Part shown: positions 14,636-23,524 of the stretch, piece after piece
Layout: each line of letters starts with the position of its first letter
Numbering within the stretch: position 1 is the stretch's first letter
DNA from: Actinomycetota bacterium
Lineage (GTDB): Bacteria; Actinomycetota; Thermoleophilia; Miltoncostaeales; Miltoncostaeaceae
Length of the DNA stretch: 64,000 bases
Assembly (NCBI GenBank): GCA_020636905.1
Contig: JACJWX010000012.1
Coordinates: forward strand, 1 to 64,000
Direction of reading: 5' to 3'
Program-made: the position numbers and the translations under genes
Notes under the pieces: generated by a model
What the model was told of the DNA's origin: nothing
Databases searched by the model: none
What the model saw: the letters and a program-made list of their open reading frames with translations, nothing else

Positions 14636-17329
14636 GTGTGTGATGCTCCGCGCATCCAGGGCCCACCGACACCCGAGCATCGCCGACTCGCCGAGTCCCC
14701 CGGTCCGGACGCCCCCTGGCGGCGCTGGGGGCCGTACGTCTCCGCCCGGCAATGGGGCACGGTCCGCGAGGACTACTCGGCCGACGGCGACGCCTGGCGC
14801 GCGTTCCCGTTCGACCACGCCCATCTGCGCGCCTACCGGTGGGGTGAGGACGGCCTGGCGGGGCTCTGCGACCGCTTCGGCTTCCTGAACCTCACCCTGG
14901 CCCTGTGGAACGAGCGCGACGACCGCCTCAAGGAACGGCTCTTCGGCCTGACCAACCACCAGGGGAACCACGGCGAGGACGTCAAGGAGTACTGGTGGCA
15001 TCTCGATGCCACCCCGACCCACTCGTTCGCGCGGGTGCTCTACCGCTACCCCCAGGCCACATTCCCGTACGAGGACCTCGTTCGCGTCAACGCGGAGCGT
15101 GGACTGGGCGATCCGGAGTTCGAACTCGCGGACACGGGCATCCTGGCGGACGACCGCTTCTTCGACGTGGTGGTCACACACGCCAAGGCGGGCCCGGACG
15201 ACATCGTGGTCACCATCGAGGCGGCCAACCGGGGCCCCGATCCCGCGCCGCTGCACCTCATTCCCCAGCTGACCTTCACCAACACCTGGTCGTGGGGCCG
15301 CGACGATCGCCGTCCGCTCATCGAGGTCGCCGAGCAGGTGGTCGAGGGCGTGGCTGCCGTGAGCGCGACCCACGATCACCTCGGCCGCCTCACGCTGTTC
15401 GCCGAGGGTGCCCCCGCGCTGCTGTGGTGCGACAACGAGACGAACGCGGCGGCGCTGTTCGGCGCCGGCGGATCGTCGACCCCGCGGGACGGCATCAACC
15501 GCGCGGTTGTTCACGGTGACGCCTCGGGGCTCCGGGGCGATGGGCGCGGGACCCGGCTGGGCGTTCACCACCACCTTCCCGCGGTCGCCTCCGGGGCGAC
15601 CGCCCGGGTGCGGCTGCGCCTGGTGGGCGGCGACCCGCCCGCGGCGCCCTTCGAGGAGGTCGAGGACATCCTCGCGCGGCGGCGGGAGGAAGCCGACGCC
15701 TTCTACGCGACCGTGCTTCCTTCCGAGGTCTCCGACGAAGACCGCCACATCGCCCGGAGGGCGTTCGCGGGACTGCTGTGGTGCCGCCAGGTCTACCGCT
15801 ACTCGGTGGACGAGTGGCTCGAGGGGGACCCGGCGTTGCCGGCGCCTCCCGTGGAGCGGCTGGCCAGGGAACCGGCAGGACGCAACACCGCCTGGCGGCA
15901 CCTCTCGCTGGCGGACGTCATCTCCATGCCCGACGAGTGGGAGTACCCCTGGTTCGCCTCATGGGACCTGGCCTTCCACGCGGTGGCGCTGGCGCGCATC
16001 GATCCCGCCCTCGCCAAACAACAGCTCCTGCTGATGTGTCGCGAGTGGTCTCAGCACCCGAACGGCCAGCTGCCGGCGTACGAGTGGTCGTTCTCGGACG
16101 TCAATCCGCCGGTGCACGCCTGGGCGGCCTGGCAGGTCTATCTCCGCGACGGCCGTCGCGACCGCACCTTCCTGACCCGGATCGTGACCAAGCTGCTGCT
16201 CAATTTCAGCTGGTGGGTCAACCGCAAGGACGCCGACGGGTCGAACCTGTTCGAAGGCGGCTTCCTCGGGATGGACAACATCAGCGCGTTCGACCGATCC
16301 AGGGACGTCCCGCCCGGGTGGCGACTCGAGCAGTCGGACGCCACCGCCTGGATGGCCGCGTTCTGCCTGGCGATGCTGCGGATGTCCCAGGAGCTCGCCC
16401 GGGAGGACCCCGCGTGGGACGACACGGCCGGCACGTTCCTGACGCACTTTCTCTCAATCGCAAGGGCGATGCGGTCGTTCGGAAGCCACGGGGTGACGCT
16501 GTGGGACGAGGAGGACGGCTTCTTCTACGACGTGCTCGTTCGTCAGGACACGGACGAAACCCGGACCGTCCGGGTGCGGTCACTTGTGGGCCTGCTCCCG
16601 CTCCTCGCCGTGGCCGTCTCCGAGCCGTGGGTCACGAACGAACTCCCGGAGTTCACCGGCCGCATGCGGTGGCTCGCGCGGAATCGGCCCGAGTTGATGT
16701 CCGCGGTCCAGACCGGCGACGGGGACCCCCCGCTCCAGACGCTCAGCGCGGTCGAGCGCCGCCGGGCACGGCGGATGCTCACACGCCTGTTCGACGAGGG
16801 CGAGTTCCTGGGGCCGTACGGTCTGCGCTCCCTCAGCGCCGCCCACCGCGACGGTGTGGACGTCGAACTCGACGGTCGGACGATGTCCCTGCGGTACACC
16901 CCCGGGCTGTCGGATTCCCAGATGTTCGGGGGAAACTCGAACTGGCGGGGTCCGGTGTGGTTTCCGGTCAATGCCCTGCTCATCTCAGCGCTGCGCACGT
17001 TCGCGTCGGGCGACGAGGCCGGTTGGCGGGTCGCGTATCCGACCGGAGCGGACCAGGAGCGCGGCCTCGTCGAGATCGCCGACGACCTGGAGGAACGGCT
17101 CATCTCGGTGTTTCGCCCGGGCGATGACGGGCGACGCCCTTCGGCGCCACGCGACCACGGCCGGGGACCGCTCTGGGACGCACACCCGACCTTCAGCGAG
17201 TTCTTCGACGGGGACACCGGCGCGGGCCTCGGGGCGAGCCATCAGACCGGGTGGACGGCCCTGGTCGCCGACATGATCTGCGCAATGGGCGACCGCTCGG
17301 CGGATGCGGGAGTGGGCACCACCTGGTGA
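14636..17329 (+). CDS. Glycoside hydrolase family 63-type (MGH1-like) glucosidase
   Basis: The 897-residue protein matches large bacterial GH63 proteins. It begins with REDYSADGDAWRAFPFDHAHLRAYRWGEDG, has NHQGNHGEDVKEYWWHLDATPTHS and HLIPQLTFTNTWSWGRD in an N-terminal beta domain, and ends with an (alpha/alpha)6 catalytic domain containing SDSQMFGGNSNWRGPVWFPVN and ASHQTGWTALVADMI. Family members hydrolyse glucosyl or mannosyl linkages of compatible solutes or glycogen-like oligosaccharides; the actual substrate is unknown. No signal peptide is seen, so it is probably cytoplasmic. The start is GTG at 14636. The last bases overlap the GTG of the Tgt-like gene (GTGA), so the two are translated together although no functional link is obvious. 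Confidence 0.85.
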   Translation: MCDAPRIQGPPTPEHRRLAESPGPDAPWRRWGPYVSARQWGTVREDYSADGDAWRAFPFDHAHLRAYRWGEDGLAGLCDRFGFLNLTLALWNERDDRLKERLFGLTNHQGNHGEDVKEYWWHLDATPTHSFARVLYRYPQATFPYEDLVRVNAERGLGDPEFELADTGILADDRFFDVVVTHAKAGPDDIVVTIEAANRGPDPAPLHLIPQLTFTNTWSWGRDDRRPLIEVAEQVVEGVAAVSATHDHLGRLTLFAEGAPALLWCDNETNAAALFGAGGSSTPRDGINRAVVHGDASGLRGDGRGTRLGVHHHLPAVASGATARVRLRLVGGDPPAAPFEEVEDILARRREEADAFYATVLPSEVSDEDRHIARRAFAGLLWCRQVYRYSVDEWLEGDPALPAPPVERLAREPAGRNTAWRHLSLADVISMPDEWEYPWFASWDLAFHAVALARIDPALAKQQLLLMCREWSQHPNGQLPAYEWSFSDVNPPVHAWAAWQVYLRDGRRDRTFLTRIVTKLLLNFSWWVNRKDADGSNLFEGGFLGMDNISAFDRSRDVPPGWRLEQSDATAWMAAFCLAMLRMSQELAREDPAWDDTAGTFLTHFLSIARAMRSFGSHGVTLWDEEDGFFYDVLVRQDTDETRTVRVRSLVGLLPLLAVAVSEPWVTNELPEFTGRMRWLARNRPELMSAVQTGDGDPPLQTLSAVERRRARRMLTRLFDEGEFLGPYGLRSLSAAHRDGVDVELDGRTMSLRYTPGLSDSQMFGGNSNWRGPVWFPVNALLISALRTFASGDEAGWRVAYPTGADQERGLVEIADDLEERLISVFRPGDDGRRPSAPRDHGRGPLWDAHPTFSEFFDGDTGAGLGASHQTGWTALVADMICAMGDRSADAGVGTTW

Positions 17330-18573
17330 CGCCCGCCGTCGACACCAGCTTCGTTCCCGGGGAGGCCATCCCCGGCAACCTCGGCCGTACGGGGGAGCTC
17401 ATCACCCCGCACGGCAGCGTGGCGACGCCGGCGTTCACCCCCGTGGGGACCCTCGCCACGGTCAAGTCGCTCACGCCCGAGCATCTGGCGGAGGCCGGCT
17501 CGCAGGCGGTCCTCGCAAACGCCTACCACCTCTATCTGCAGCCCGGCCCGGGGGTGGTCGACGAGGCGGGCGGTGTCGGGTCGTTCATGCGCTGGAGCGG
17601 TCCGACCTTCACCGACAGCGGCGGGTTCCAGGTGATGAGCCTCGCCACGCGGTCGCGAAAGGTCATCGACATGGAGGGTGGCGGTGACCGCGCCGTGGCG
17701 CGTGACGCGGACCGGGTCCGCATCGACGACGACGGGGTGACGTTCCGGTCCCACCGCGACGGGACCCTCCACCGGTTCACTCCCGAGATCAGCATCGCGG
17801 TTCAGCACCAGCTCGGCGCCGACGTGATGTTCGCCTTCGACGAGCTCACCACCCTCCACGACGACCTCGCCCATCAGACCCGCGCGGTCGAACGCACCGA
17901 ACGGTGGGCCTGGCGCTGCCTGGTCGAGCACGCCCGCCAGACCGACTCCCGCGCGGATCGTCCTCGTCAGTCGTTGTGGGCTGTGGTGCAGGGCGCCAAC
18001 CACGAGCGGCTGCGCCGGTCCGCCACTCGCGGCCTCCTGGCGCTGGGTCGTCGGGCGGGCGACGACCTGGGGCGGGGATTCGGCGGCGTCGGGATCGGCG
18101 GCGCCATCGAGAAGGCCAGGTTGGGCGAGATCGTGGCGTGGTGTTGCGAGGAGCTCCCCGAGGACATGCCCCGGCACCTGCTGGGGATCAGCGAGCCCGA
18201 GGACATCTTCGCGGGCGTCGAGGCCGGAGCGGACACCTTCGACTGCGTCGCTCCCACGCGCATCGCGCGCCACGCGCAGATCCTCACGTCACGCGGACGG
18301 GTGCGCCTCACCAACGCCCGGTTCCGCCACGATCACCGCCCCCTCGACGCGGACCATCCCTGCGAGTGGGCGCGAGCGTACTCCCGGGCGTACCTGCACC
18401 ACCTGTTCAAGGCCGGCGAGATGCTCGGTCTGGTCATCGCCAGCATGATCAACGTGAGCTTCGTCAACCACCTCATGGCCGAGATCCGCGCCGCCATCAC
18501 CGCGGGGACCTACCCCGAGTTCAAGCGTGAGGTGCTGACCCGCTACGCCGAGGGTGGCAGCGACCGGGACTGA
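17326..18573 (+). CDS. Divergent tRNA-guanine transglycosylase (Tgt-like), zinc site mostly lost
   Basis: The 415-residue protein has the Tgt TIM-barrel signatures: NAYHLYLQPG, TDSGGFQVMSL (Asp97, base-binding), AVVQGANHERLR and FDCVAPTR with the nucleophile Asp306. Canonical enzymes exchange G34 for preQ1 or queuine in QU(N)-anticodon tRNAs. It is unusual. The zinc motif CxCxxC before RxYSRAYL reads HPCEWA (only one Cys kept), and the later His (in HN) is Ile. The substrate loop GGLAVGE is GGVGIGG, and DECTP is DELTT. A 40-residue insertion (about 105-150) is also unusual. It may be a paralogue with altered substrate. The start GTG at 17326 overlaps the stop of the GH63 gene. A YhhQ-type queuosine-precursor transporter is two genes away. 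Confidence 0.8.
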   Translation: MTPAVDTSFVPGEAIPGNLGRTGELITPHGSVATPAFTPVGTLATVKSLTPEHLAEAGSQAVLANAYHLYLQPGPGVVDEAGGVGSFMRWSGPTFTDSGGFQVMSLATRSRKVIDMEGGGDRAVARDADRVRIDDDGVTFRSHRDGTLHRFTPEISIAVQHQLGADVMFAFDELTTLHDDLAHQTRAVERTERWAWRCLVEHARQTDSRADRPRQSLWAVVQGANHERLRRSATRGLLALGRRAGDDLGRGFGGVGIGGAIEKARLGEIVAWCCEELPEDMPRHLLGISEPEDIFAGVEAGADTFDCVAPTRIARHAQILTSRGRVRLTNARFRHDHRPLDADHPCEWARAYSRAYLHHLFKAGEMLGLVIASMINVSFVNHLMAEIRAAITAGTYPEFKREVLTRYAEGGSDRD

Positions 18574-18584
18574 CCTCACCCGGT

Positions 18585-20489
18585 TCAGATGTCGACCTGG
18601 GTGCCGATCTCGACCACCCGGGCGCTCGGCACGCCGAGGTAGGCCGACGCCCGCAGGGAGTTCTTGCTCATGGCGGCGAAGAGCTGTTTGCGCCACAACG
18701 CCATGCCGCGTCCGTCGACCGGATTGAGGGTGAAGTGGCCCACGAAGTAGACGGCCGCTGCCTCGTCGATGTCCGCCCCCTGCGCCTGGGCCAACCGGAG
18801 GGCGTGCGGGATGTCGGGCTGCTCCTGAAACCCGTAGTGGACGAGCACCTGGATCACGCCCTGGCCGAGTTTCGTGAGCTCGATCCTGCGCCCGTCCGGG
18901 ATGCGGGGAACGGCGTCGACCCGTGAGGTGGCGAGCACGACCCGCTCGTGCAGCACGTGATTGTGCGCCACGTTGCTGGCGAGCGCGGTGGGGGTGCCCC
19001 CGTCGTTCGCCGTCAGGTACACCGCCGTCCCTGGAACGCGCTGAATCGGAACCCCCGGCACGTTTCGGGCGGACTGGGCACGGACCAGCTGGACGAGTCC
19101 TCTCAGGGGGAGTTCGTGCTCGGCCAGCCGGGCCACCACCAGCGCGCGTCCCCGCCGCCACGTCGCAAGCATCGTGAACACGACGAGGGCGGCCAGCACG
19201 GGGAACCAGCCGCCGTGAATGAACTTGGTGAGATTGGCCCCGAAGAACGCCAGCTCGACGAGCACGAAGAACGCCAGGCCCGGCAGCGTGATCCACAGCG
19301 TCAGGTGCCAGCGCTCGCGGAACACCTGGAACGCCAGCAGGGTGGTGATGACGAACGTCGTGGTCACGGCGATGCCGTAGGCCGAGGCGAGGTGGGACGA
19401 CGACCGGAAGCCGAGCACCAGTGCGATGACGGCGACCATCAGGGTCCAGTTCACCGCCGGCACATACACCTGCCCCTCTTCCTCCGACGAGGTGTGGCGA
19501 ACGGTCATGCGCGGCAGAAACCCGAGCTGGATCGCCTGGCGTGTCATCGAGGCGGCGCCGGAGATGACGGCCTGGGACGCGATCACGGTGGCGATGGTCG
19601 CGAGCACCACGAGGGGGAGCTGGAGTGCGCCCGGCGCGAGCAGGAAGAAGGGGTTGGCGTCCGCCGCGGGCCGCGACAGCAGGAGGGCGCCCTGGCCCAT
19701 GTAGTTCAGGAGCAGACCCGGGAACGCGGCGAAGAGCCAGGCGTTGGTGATCGCGGTGCGGCCGAAGTGGCCCATGTCGGCATAGAGGGCTTCGGCGCCG
19801 GTCACCGCGAGGACCACCGACCCCAGCGCGAGGAACGCCCCGCCCGGCCGCTGGATGAAGAACGTCACGGCGTGGGTGGGTGCCAGCGCCCAGAGGATGC
19901 TCGCATCGCGAGCGATCTCGACGGCGCCCAGCAGGCCGATCGTCGCGAACCAGACCACCATGACCGGCCCGAACAGCGCGCCGACCCGGGCCGTGCCGTG
20001 ATGCTGCACGCTGAAGAGCGCCACGATGATGGCCAGCGCGATCGGCACCACCAGGTGGTCGATGCCCGGGGCCGCCACGTGGATGCCCTCGACCGCCGAC
20101 AGCACGGAGATGGCCGGCGTGATCGTCCCGTCGCCGTAGAAGAGGGCGGCGCCGAACACCCCCAGCAGCACCAGCAGCGGCGTCCCGCGGCGGTGCGGGT
20201 GCAGTCGCTCCGCGAGCGCGACGAGCGCCATGATCCCGCCTTCACCGTGGTTGTCGGCGCGCATCACCAGGAGGACGTACTTCAGGGTGACGATGATGAC
20301 GAGGGCCCAGAAGATCAGCGACAGCACGCCGAAGACGCTCTGCCGATCGGGGGCGAGATCGTGCGGCCCCCCGAAGACCTCCTGGACCGCGTAGAGCGGG
20401 CTCGTTCCGATGTCGCCGAAGACCACGCCCAGGGCCCCGAGCGTCAGGCCGAACGTTCCCCCGCGACGCATGCGCTCATCGGTGGTCAT
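18585..20489 (-). CDS. kup: KUP-family low-affinity potassium transporter
   Basis: The 634-residue protein begins with GGTFGLTLGALGVVFGDIGTSPLYA, the KUP signature, followed by about twelve transmembrane segments (ADNHGEGGIMALVALAER, FYGDGTITPAISVLSAVEG) and a C-terminal cytoplasmic domain of about 200 residues. The length and motifs match bacterial Kup, a proton-coupled K+ importer. It is convergent with the Tgt-like gene at 12 bases distance, and its start is 60-odd bases from the downstream stop of the yhhQ-type gene, so the two may share an operon with yhhQ upstream. Confidence 0.93.
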   Translation of the reverse strand: MTTDERMRRGGTFGLTLGALGVVFGDIGTSPLYAVQEVFGGPHDLAPDRQSVFGVLSLIFWALVIIVTLKYVLLVMRADNHGEGGIMALVALAERLHPHRRGTPLLVLLGVFGAALFYGDGTITPAISVLSAVEGIHVAAPGIDHLVVPIALAIIVALFSVQHHGTARVGALFGPVMVVWFATIGLLGAVEIARDASILWALAPTHAVTFFIQRPGGAFLALGSVVLAVTGAEALYADMGHFGRTAITNAWLFAAFPGLLLNYMGQGALLLSRPAADANPFFLLAPGALQLPLVVLATIATVIASQAVISGAASMTRQAIQLGFLPRMTVRHTSSEEEGQVYVPAVNWTLMVAVIALVLGFRSSSHLASAYGIAVTTTFVITTLLAFQVFRERWHLTLWITLPGLAFFVLVELAFFGANLTKFIHGGWFPVLAALVVFTMLATWRRGRALVVARLAEHELPLRGLVQLVRAQSARNVPGVPIQRVPGTAVYLTANDGGTPTALASNVAHNHVLHERVVLATSRVDAVPRIPDGRRIELTKLGQGVIQVLVHYGFQEQPDIPHALRLAQAQGADIDEAAAVYFVGHFTLNPVDGRGMALWRKQLFAAMSKNSLRASAYLGVPSARVVEIGTQVDI

Positions 20490-20542
20490 CGACGATCCAC
20501 ACTACGCCGGCACCCGCGATTCATGCGGGTTTCGGGGTGTGC

Positions 20543-21280
20543 TCACGACGTGGCCGACGTATCTCCGAAGTAGCTGGGTTCGCGTCGTTTCACCCACGCG
20601 ATGACCGCGGTCGAGATCGGGAGCACCGCCGCCTCGCACAGGGTCTTCCAGACGAATCCGACGACCACGAAATTGAGCAGGTCGGAGCCGGTCGAGATGC
20701 CGATGGCCGAAGCCGCGATCACACAGAAGATCGTCGTGTCGGCCAACTCACCGACCACGGTCGACGCCATCAGCCGCGCGACCAGGCCGCGTTCCCCGGT
20801 CCGCTGCTTCATCTGCACCAGCACCCAGGAGTTGAGCAGCTCGCCGACCACGAAGCCCGCGAGGCTGGCGGCGAGGATGCGTGGCACGGCGTCGACCACG
20901 GCCTCGAACGCCGCCTGGCCGTCGTAGAAGTCGGCCGCCGGGAGCGCCACGGCGATCTTGAAGGCGATCGCCACCGCGAGCACGGAGAGGAACCCGATGA
21001 CGACGACCCGGCGCATCACCCGGAAGCCGTAGACCTCGGAGATGACGTCACCGATCACGTACGACAGGGGGAACAACCAGAATGCGCCGTCGGTCACGAG
21101 GCCGCGAACCGACAGCGGGCCGGCGTCGATCGACAGCCCCGGGAAGAGCACCACGCCCTTCGTCGCCGCGATGTTGCTGATCGTGATGGCGATGACGAAC
21201 ATCACCACCAGCACCGGGAAGCGCATCGACGGGGTGGCGGCCGTCCGGACGCCGTCCGGGGGGCGCTCATGCGTGGTCAT
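20543..21280 (-). CDS. Queuosine precursor transporter, YhhQ/VUT (DUF165) family
   Basis: The 245-residue membrane protein has about six hydrophobic helices and the family's motifs: NIAATKGVV near the start of the core, LSYVIGDVISEVYGF, LAGFVVGELLNSWVL, ASTVVGELADTTIF and the C-terminal FVWKTLCEA. E. coli YhhQ imports preQ0/preQ1 for queuosine formation. No de novo queuosine genes are in the window, so the organism may salvage a precursor for the Tgt-like enzyme at 17.3 kb. ATG at 21280 is chosen; a longer in-frame reading to 21493 has no family support and overlaps the TetR gene. Confidence 0.85.
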   Translation of the reverse strand: MTTHERPPDGVRTAATPSMRFPVLVVMFVIAITISNIAATKGVVLFPGLSIDAGPLSVRGLVTDGAFWLFPLSYVIGDVISEVYGFRVMRRVVVIGFLSVLAVAIAFKIAVALPAADFYDGQAAFEAVVDAVPRILAASLAGFVVGELLNSWVLVQMKQRTGERGLVARLMASTVVGELADTTIFCVIAASAIGISTGSDLLNFVVVGFVWKTLCEAAVLPISTAVIAWVKRREPSYFGDTSATS

Positions 21281-21320
21281 GGGCACGCCGGGAGAATACG
21301 GACCGCGTGCGGGCCCGGAC

Positions 21321-21983
21321 TCAGCGGCCGGGGTTCGCGGCGGTGAGCCGCAGGAATCGCGCGACGGCCCGATCGGCGCGGGCGGCGACGTCGGCGGCAT
21401 CGGGGGGATCTTCCCCGAGCAGCACGCGGATCTGCGTGTCCTGGACCACGAGCCCGTACAGCAGCTCGAACGCCGCCTCCGGATCGTCGACATCGAGCAC
21501 TCCGGCGTCGGCGAGGTCCGCGAGGTAGCGCTCGACGAGCGGCCCGATCCGGTGGCGTCCCTCGTGCAGCAGTCTCGCTGCCAGCGGAGCCGAGGTCATG
21601 GCCGCCCGATTGAGTGCCACCGAGGCCGGGCCGGTGAGCAGCGTGAGCAGCCCGCGCGCGTAGTGCCGCAGCACCTCGCCCGGGTCGGCGGCCGACTCGA
21701 GCGCACTGGAGACCTGTGTCGCCGAGGCGTCCGCGTTCCTGGCGATGAGGGCGGCGAAGAGTCCGTCGCGATCACCGAACCAGGCATACAGCGTTTGCTT
21801 CGACGCCGATGCGCGGCGTGCGACGCCGAGCATGGTCACGCCCTCGTAGCCGTACTCGATGAGCTCCTGGAGCGCCGCGTCGAGGATGGCCGCCTCACGG
21901 GCGTCGCGCGCGCCGGCCGGGGGCCGGCCGCGTCGTGGCGGCGTTGTGTCGGGCGGGAGGGACGGGTCTGAAGTGGAGGCCAT
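21321..21983 (-). CDS. TetR/AcrR-family transcriptional regulator
   Basis: The 220-residue protein carries a TetR DNA-binding domain at about residues 28-75 (AILDAALQELIEYGYEGVTM, ARRASASKQTLYAWFGDRDGLF), then a helical ligand-binding domain. It has the C-terminal look of the TetR_C members of AefR type. ATG at 21983 is preferred over the upstream in-frame start at 22100, which would read through the operator and promoter. It is divergent from the DUF1772 gene; the palindrome at 22019-22036 between them is its probable operator, suggesting autoregulation and control of the neighbour. Confidence 0.85.
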   Translation of the reverse strand: MASTSDPSLPPDTTPPRRGRPPAGARDAREAAILDAALQELIEYGYEGVTMLGVARRASASKQTLYAWFGDRDGLFAALIARNADASATQVSSALESAADPGEVLRHYARGLLTLLTGPASVALNRAAMTSAPLAARLLHEGRHRIGPLVERYLADLADAGVLDVDDPEAAFELLYGLVVQDTQIRVLLGEDPPDAADVAARADRAVARFLRLTAANPGR

Positions 21984-21986
21984 CAG

Positions 21987-22036
21987 TTGACAATCGTACC
22001 AGCACGTCTCATTATGATTCGTACCAGCGAGTACGA
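21987..22036 (+). promoter_or_regulatory. Promoter and TetR-type operator between divergent genes
   Basis: TTGACA at 21987-21992 is followed after 17 bases by CATTAT (22010-22015), a sigma-70-like promoter reading toward the DUF1772 gene. A perfect inverted repeat, TCGTAC-cagcga-GTACGA (22019-22036), overlaps the expected start of transcription. The half-site TCGTACCAGC also occurs as a direct repeat at 21994-22003, inside the spacer. The AT-rich stretch stands out from its GC-rich surroundings. Binding by the adjacent TetR protein is inferred from position. Confidence 0.6.
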
Positions 22037-22053
22037 TTTCTGAGGAGACGGAC

Positions 22054-22617
22054 ATGAGACAACGAATCGGCATCCCCCACGTTGCGGCGGTGGTGTCCAT
22101 CGTCTTCGCCGGAGCGATCTTCGGCTTCTTCTACGCGTGGGTCTGTTCGACCATGTGGGGTCTCGACGCGGCCGATCCCCGCGTCGCCATCGAGGCGATG
22201 CAGCAGATGAACGCATCGGTTCGAAACGGGGTGTTCTTCCCCGCGTTCTTCCTGACGCCGGTCGTACTCGGAGTGACCGCCCTGCTGTCGTATCGGGCGG
22301 GCCACCGACGACCGTCGGTCTGGTTCCTCGGAGCCGCCGTGGTCTATCTCGTGGGTGGTCTCATCCTCACCGCGACCGTGAACGTTCCGATGAACAACGA
22401 CCTCGCCGACGTGGTCATCCCCGCATCACTCGCCGAGGCGGAGGTCGTCTGGCGCGACTACTCCGACCGGTGGCAGGTCTGGAACACCGTCCGGACCATC
22501 GCCAGCGGCGCCGCGCTGATCCTGGCCGCCATCGGGCTGGGGACACTGTTTGCCGGTTCGGGCGGCATGGGCGGTCGCGGCGCGTCTGCCCGCATCGCCC
22601 CACCCGTCCAGGGGTGA
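22054..22617 (+). CDS. DUF1772 (anthrone oxygenase-like) membrane protein
   Basis: The 187-residue protein has four hydrophobic helices and the DUF1772 pattern: a first helix with GFFYAWVCS, then AIEAMQQMNASVRNGVFFPAFF, a conserved NVPMNNDLA, and DYSDRWQVWNTVRTIAS before the last helix. Fungal relatives are anthrone oxygenases, but most bacterial members are uncharacterised. ATG at 22054 follows GAGGAGACGGAC. It is divergent from and probably repressed by the TetR gene. Confidence 0.75.
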   Translation: MRQRIGIPHVAAVVSIVFAGAIFGFFYAWVCSTMWGLDAADPRVAIEAMQQMNASVRNGVFFPAFFLTPVVLGVTALLSYRAGHRRPSVWFLGAAVVYLVGGLILTATVNVPMNNDLADVVIPASLAEAEVVWRDYSDRWQVWNTVRTIASGAALILAAIGLGTLFAGSGGMGGRGASARIAPPVQG

Positions 22618-22690
22618 CCCGGGTGTCTCAACGGCTTCTCAGTCGGAGATGCCAGGGTTCCGCGACCGAATGAGCGACAACGGAGTCGGC

Positions 22691-23524
22691 ATGACGCACC
22701 TGGACGAGCACGACGACCACGGCGGACTGCAGCGGGACATCCCGAAGCTGATCACCCGCCGCCAGGCGGTGATGTGGGCGGGCGGACTGAGTCTCGCGGG
22801 CATTCTCGCCGCGTGCGGGTCGGATTCGGAGGGCGCCTCCACCGCGTCCGGGTCTTCGACGGGCGTGGCGACCTCGGGTTCGGCGCCCGCCGACTCCACG
22901 GCGAGCGCGGGTCCCGAGATTCCCGACGAGACCCAGGGGCCGTTCCCCGCCGACGGCTCCAACGGGCCCAATCTGCTCGGTACCGACGGGATCAACCGCT
23001 CCGACATCACCTCGAGCATCGGCGGTCTGTCCGGAACGGCTGAAGGGGTGCCGATGCGTCTGCAGCTGACGGTGGTGAACGCCTCCGATGGGTCACCGCT
23101 GGCCGGTGCCGCCGTCTACCTCTGGCACTGCACGGCCGACGGCCGTTATTCGATCTACGAGATCAGCGACCAGAACTACCTTCGCGGCGTTCAGGCCGCC
23201 GACGACGCCGGCCGGATCGTGTTCGACACGATCGTTCCCGGCTGCTACCCGGGCCGATGGCCGCACTGCCACTTCGAGGTCTACGGCGGGCTGGACGACG
23301 CCACCAGCGGCCAACAGGCGACCAAGACGAGTCAGATCGCCCTCCCGCAGGCGGATTGCGAGGCGGTGTACGCGGACTCTCGATACGGCGGCAGCCTGTC
23401 TAATCTCGGACGCCTGTCGTTGGCGAGCGACGGCGTCTTCGCCGACGGGTGGCAGGACCAGCTGGCAACCCTCAGCGGGTCGCCCTCGTCCGGATACACC
23501 GCGTCGCTGCTGGTCCGTACCTAG
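22691..23524 (+). CDS. Exported intradiol ring-cleavage dioxygenase-like lipoprotein
   Basis: The 277-residue protein shows a twin-arginine signal (TRRQAVMWAGG, Arg23-Arg24) followed by a lipobox-like LAAC ending at Cys42, so it is probably exported folded and lipid-anchored. A Ser/Gly/Ala linker leads to the intradiol dioxygenase fold: PLAGAAVYLWHCTADGRYS (first Tyr iron ligand), YLRGVQAADDAG, and CYPGRWPHCHFEVY with the second Tyr and two His ligands. Family enzymes cleave catechols between the hydroxyls using Fe(III); exported versions are mostly uncharacterised. The start ATG at 22691 has GGAG six bases upstream. Its TAG overlaps the stop of the convergent MarR gene at CTAG. Confidence 0.82.
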   Translation: MTHLDEHDDHGGLQRDIPKLITRRQAVMWAGGLSLAGILAACGSDSEGASTASGSSTGVATSGSAPADSTASAGPEIPDETQGPFPADGSNGPNLLGTDGINRSDITSSIGGLSGTAEGVPMRLQLTVVNASDGSPLAGAAVYLWHCTADGRYSIYEISDQNYLRGVQAADDAGRIVFDTIVPGCYPGRWPHCHFEVYGGLDDATSGQQATKTSQIALPQADCEAVYADSRYGGSLSNLGRLSLASDGVFADGWQDQLATLSGSPSSGYTASLLVRT

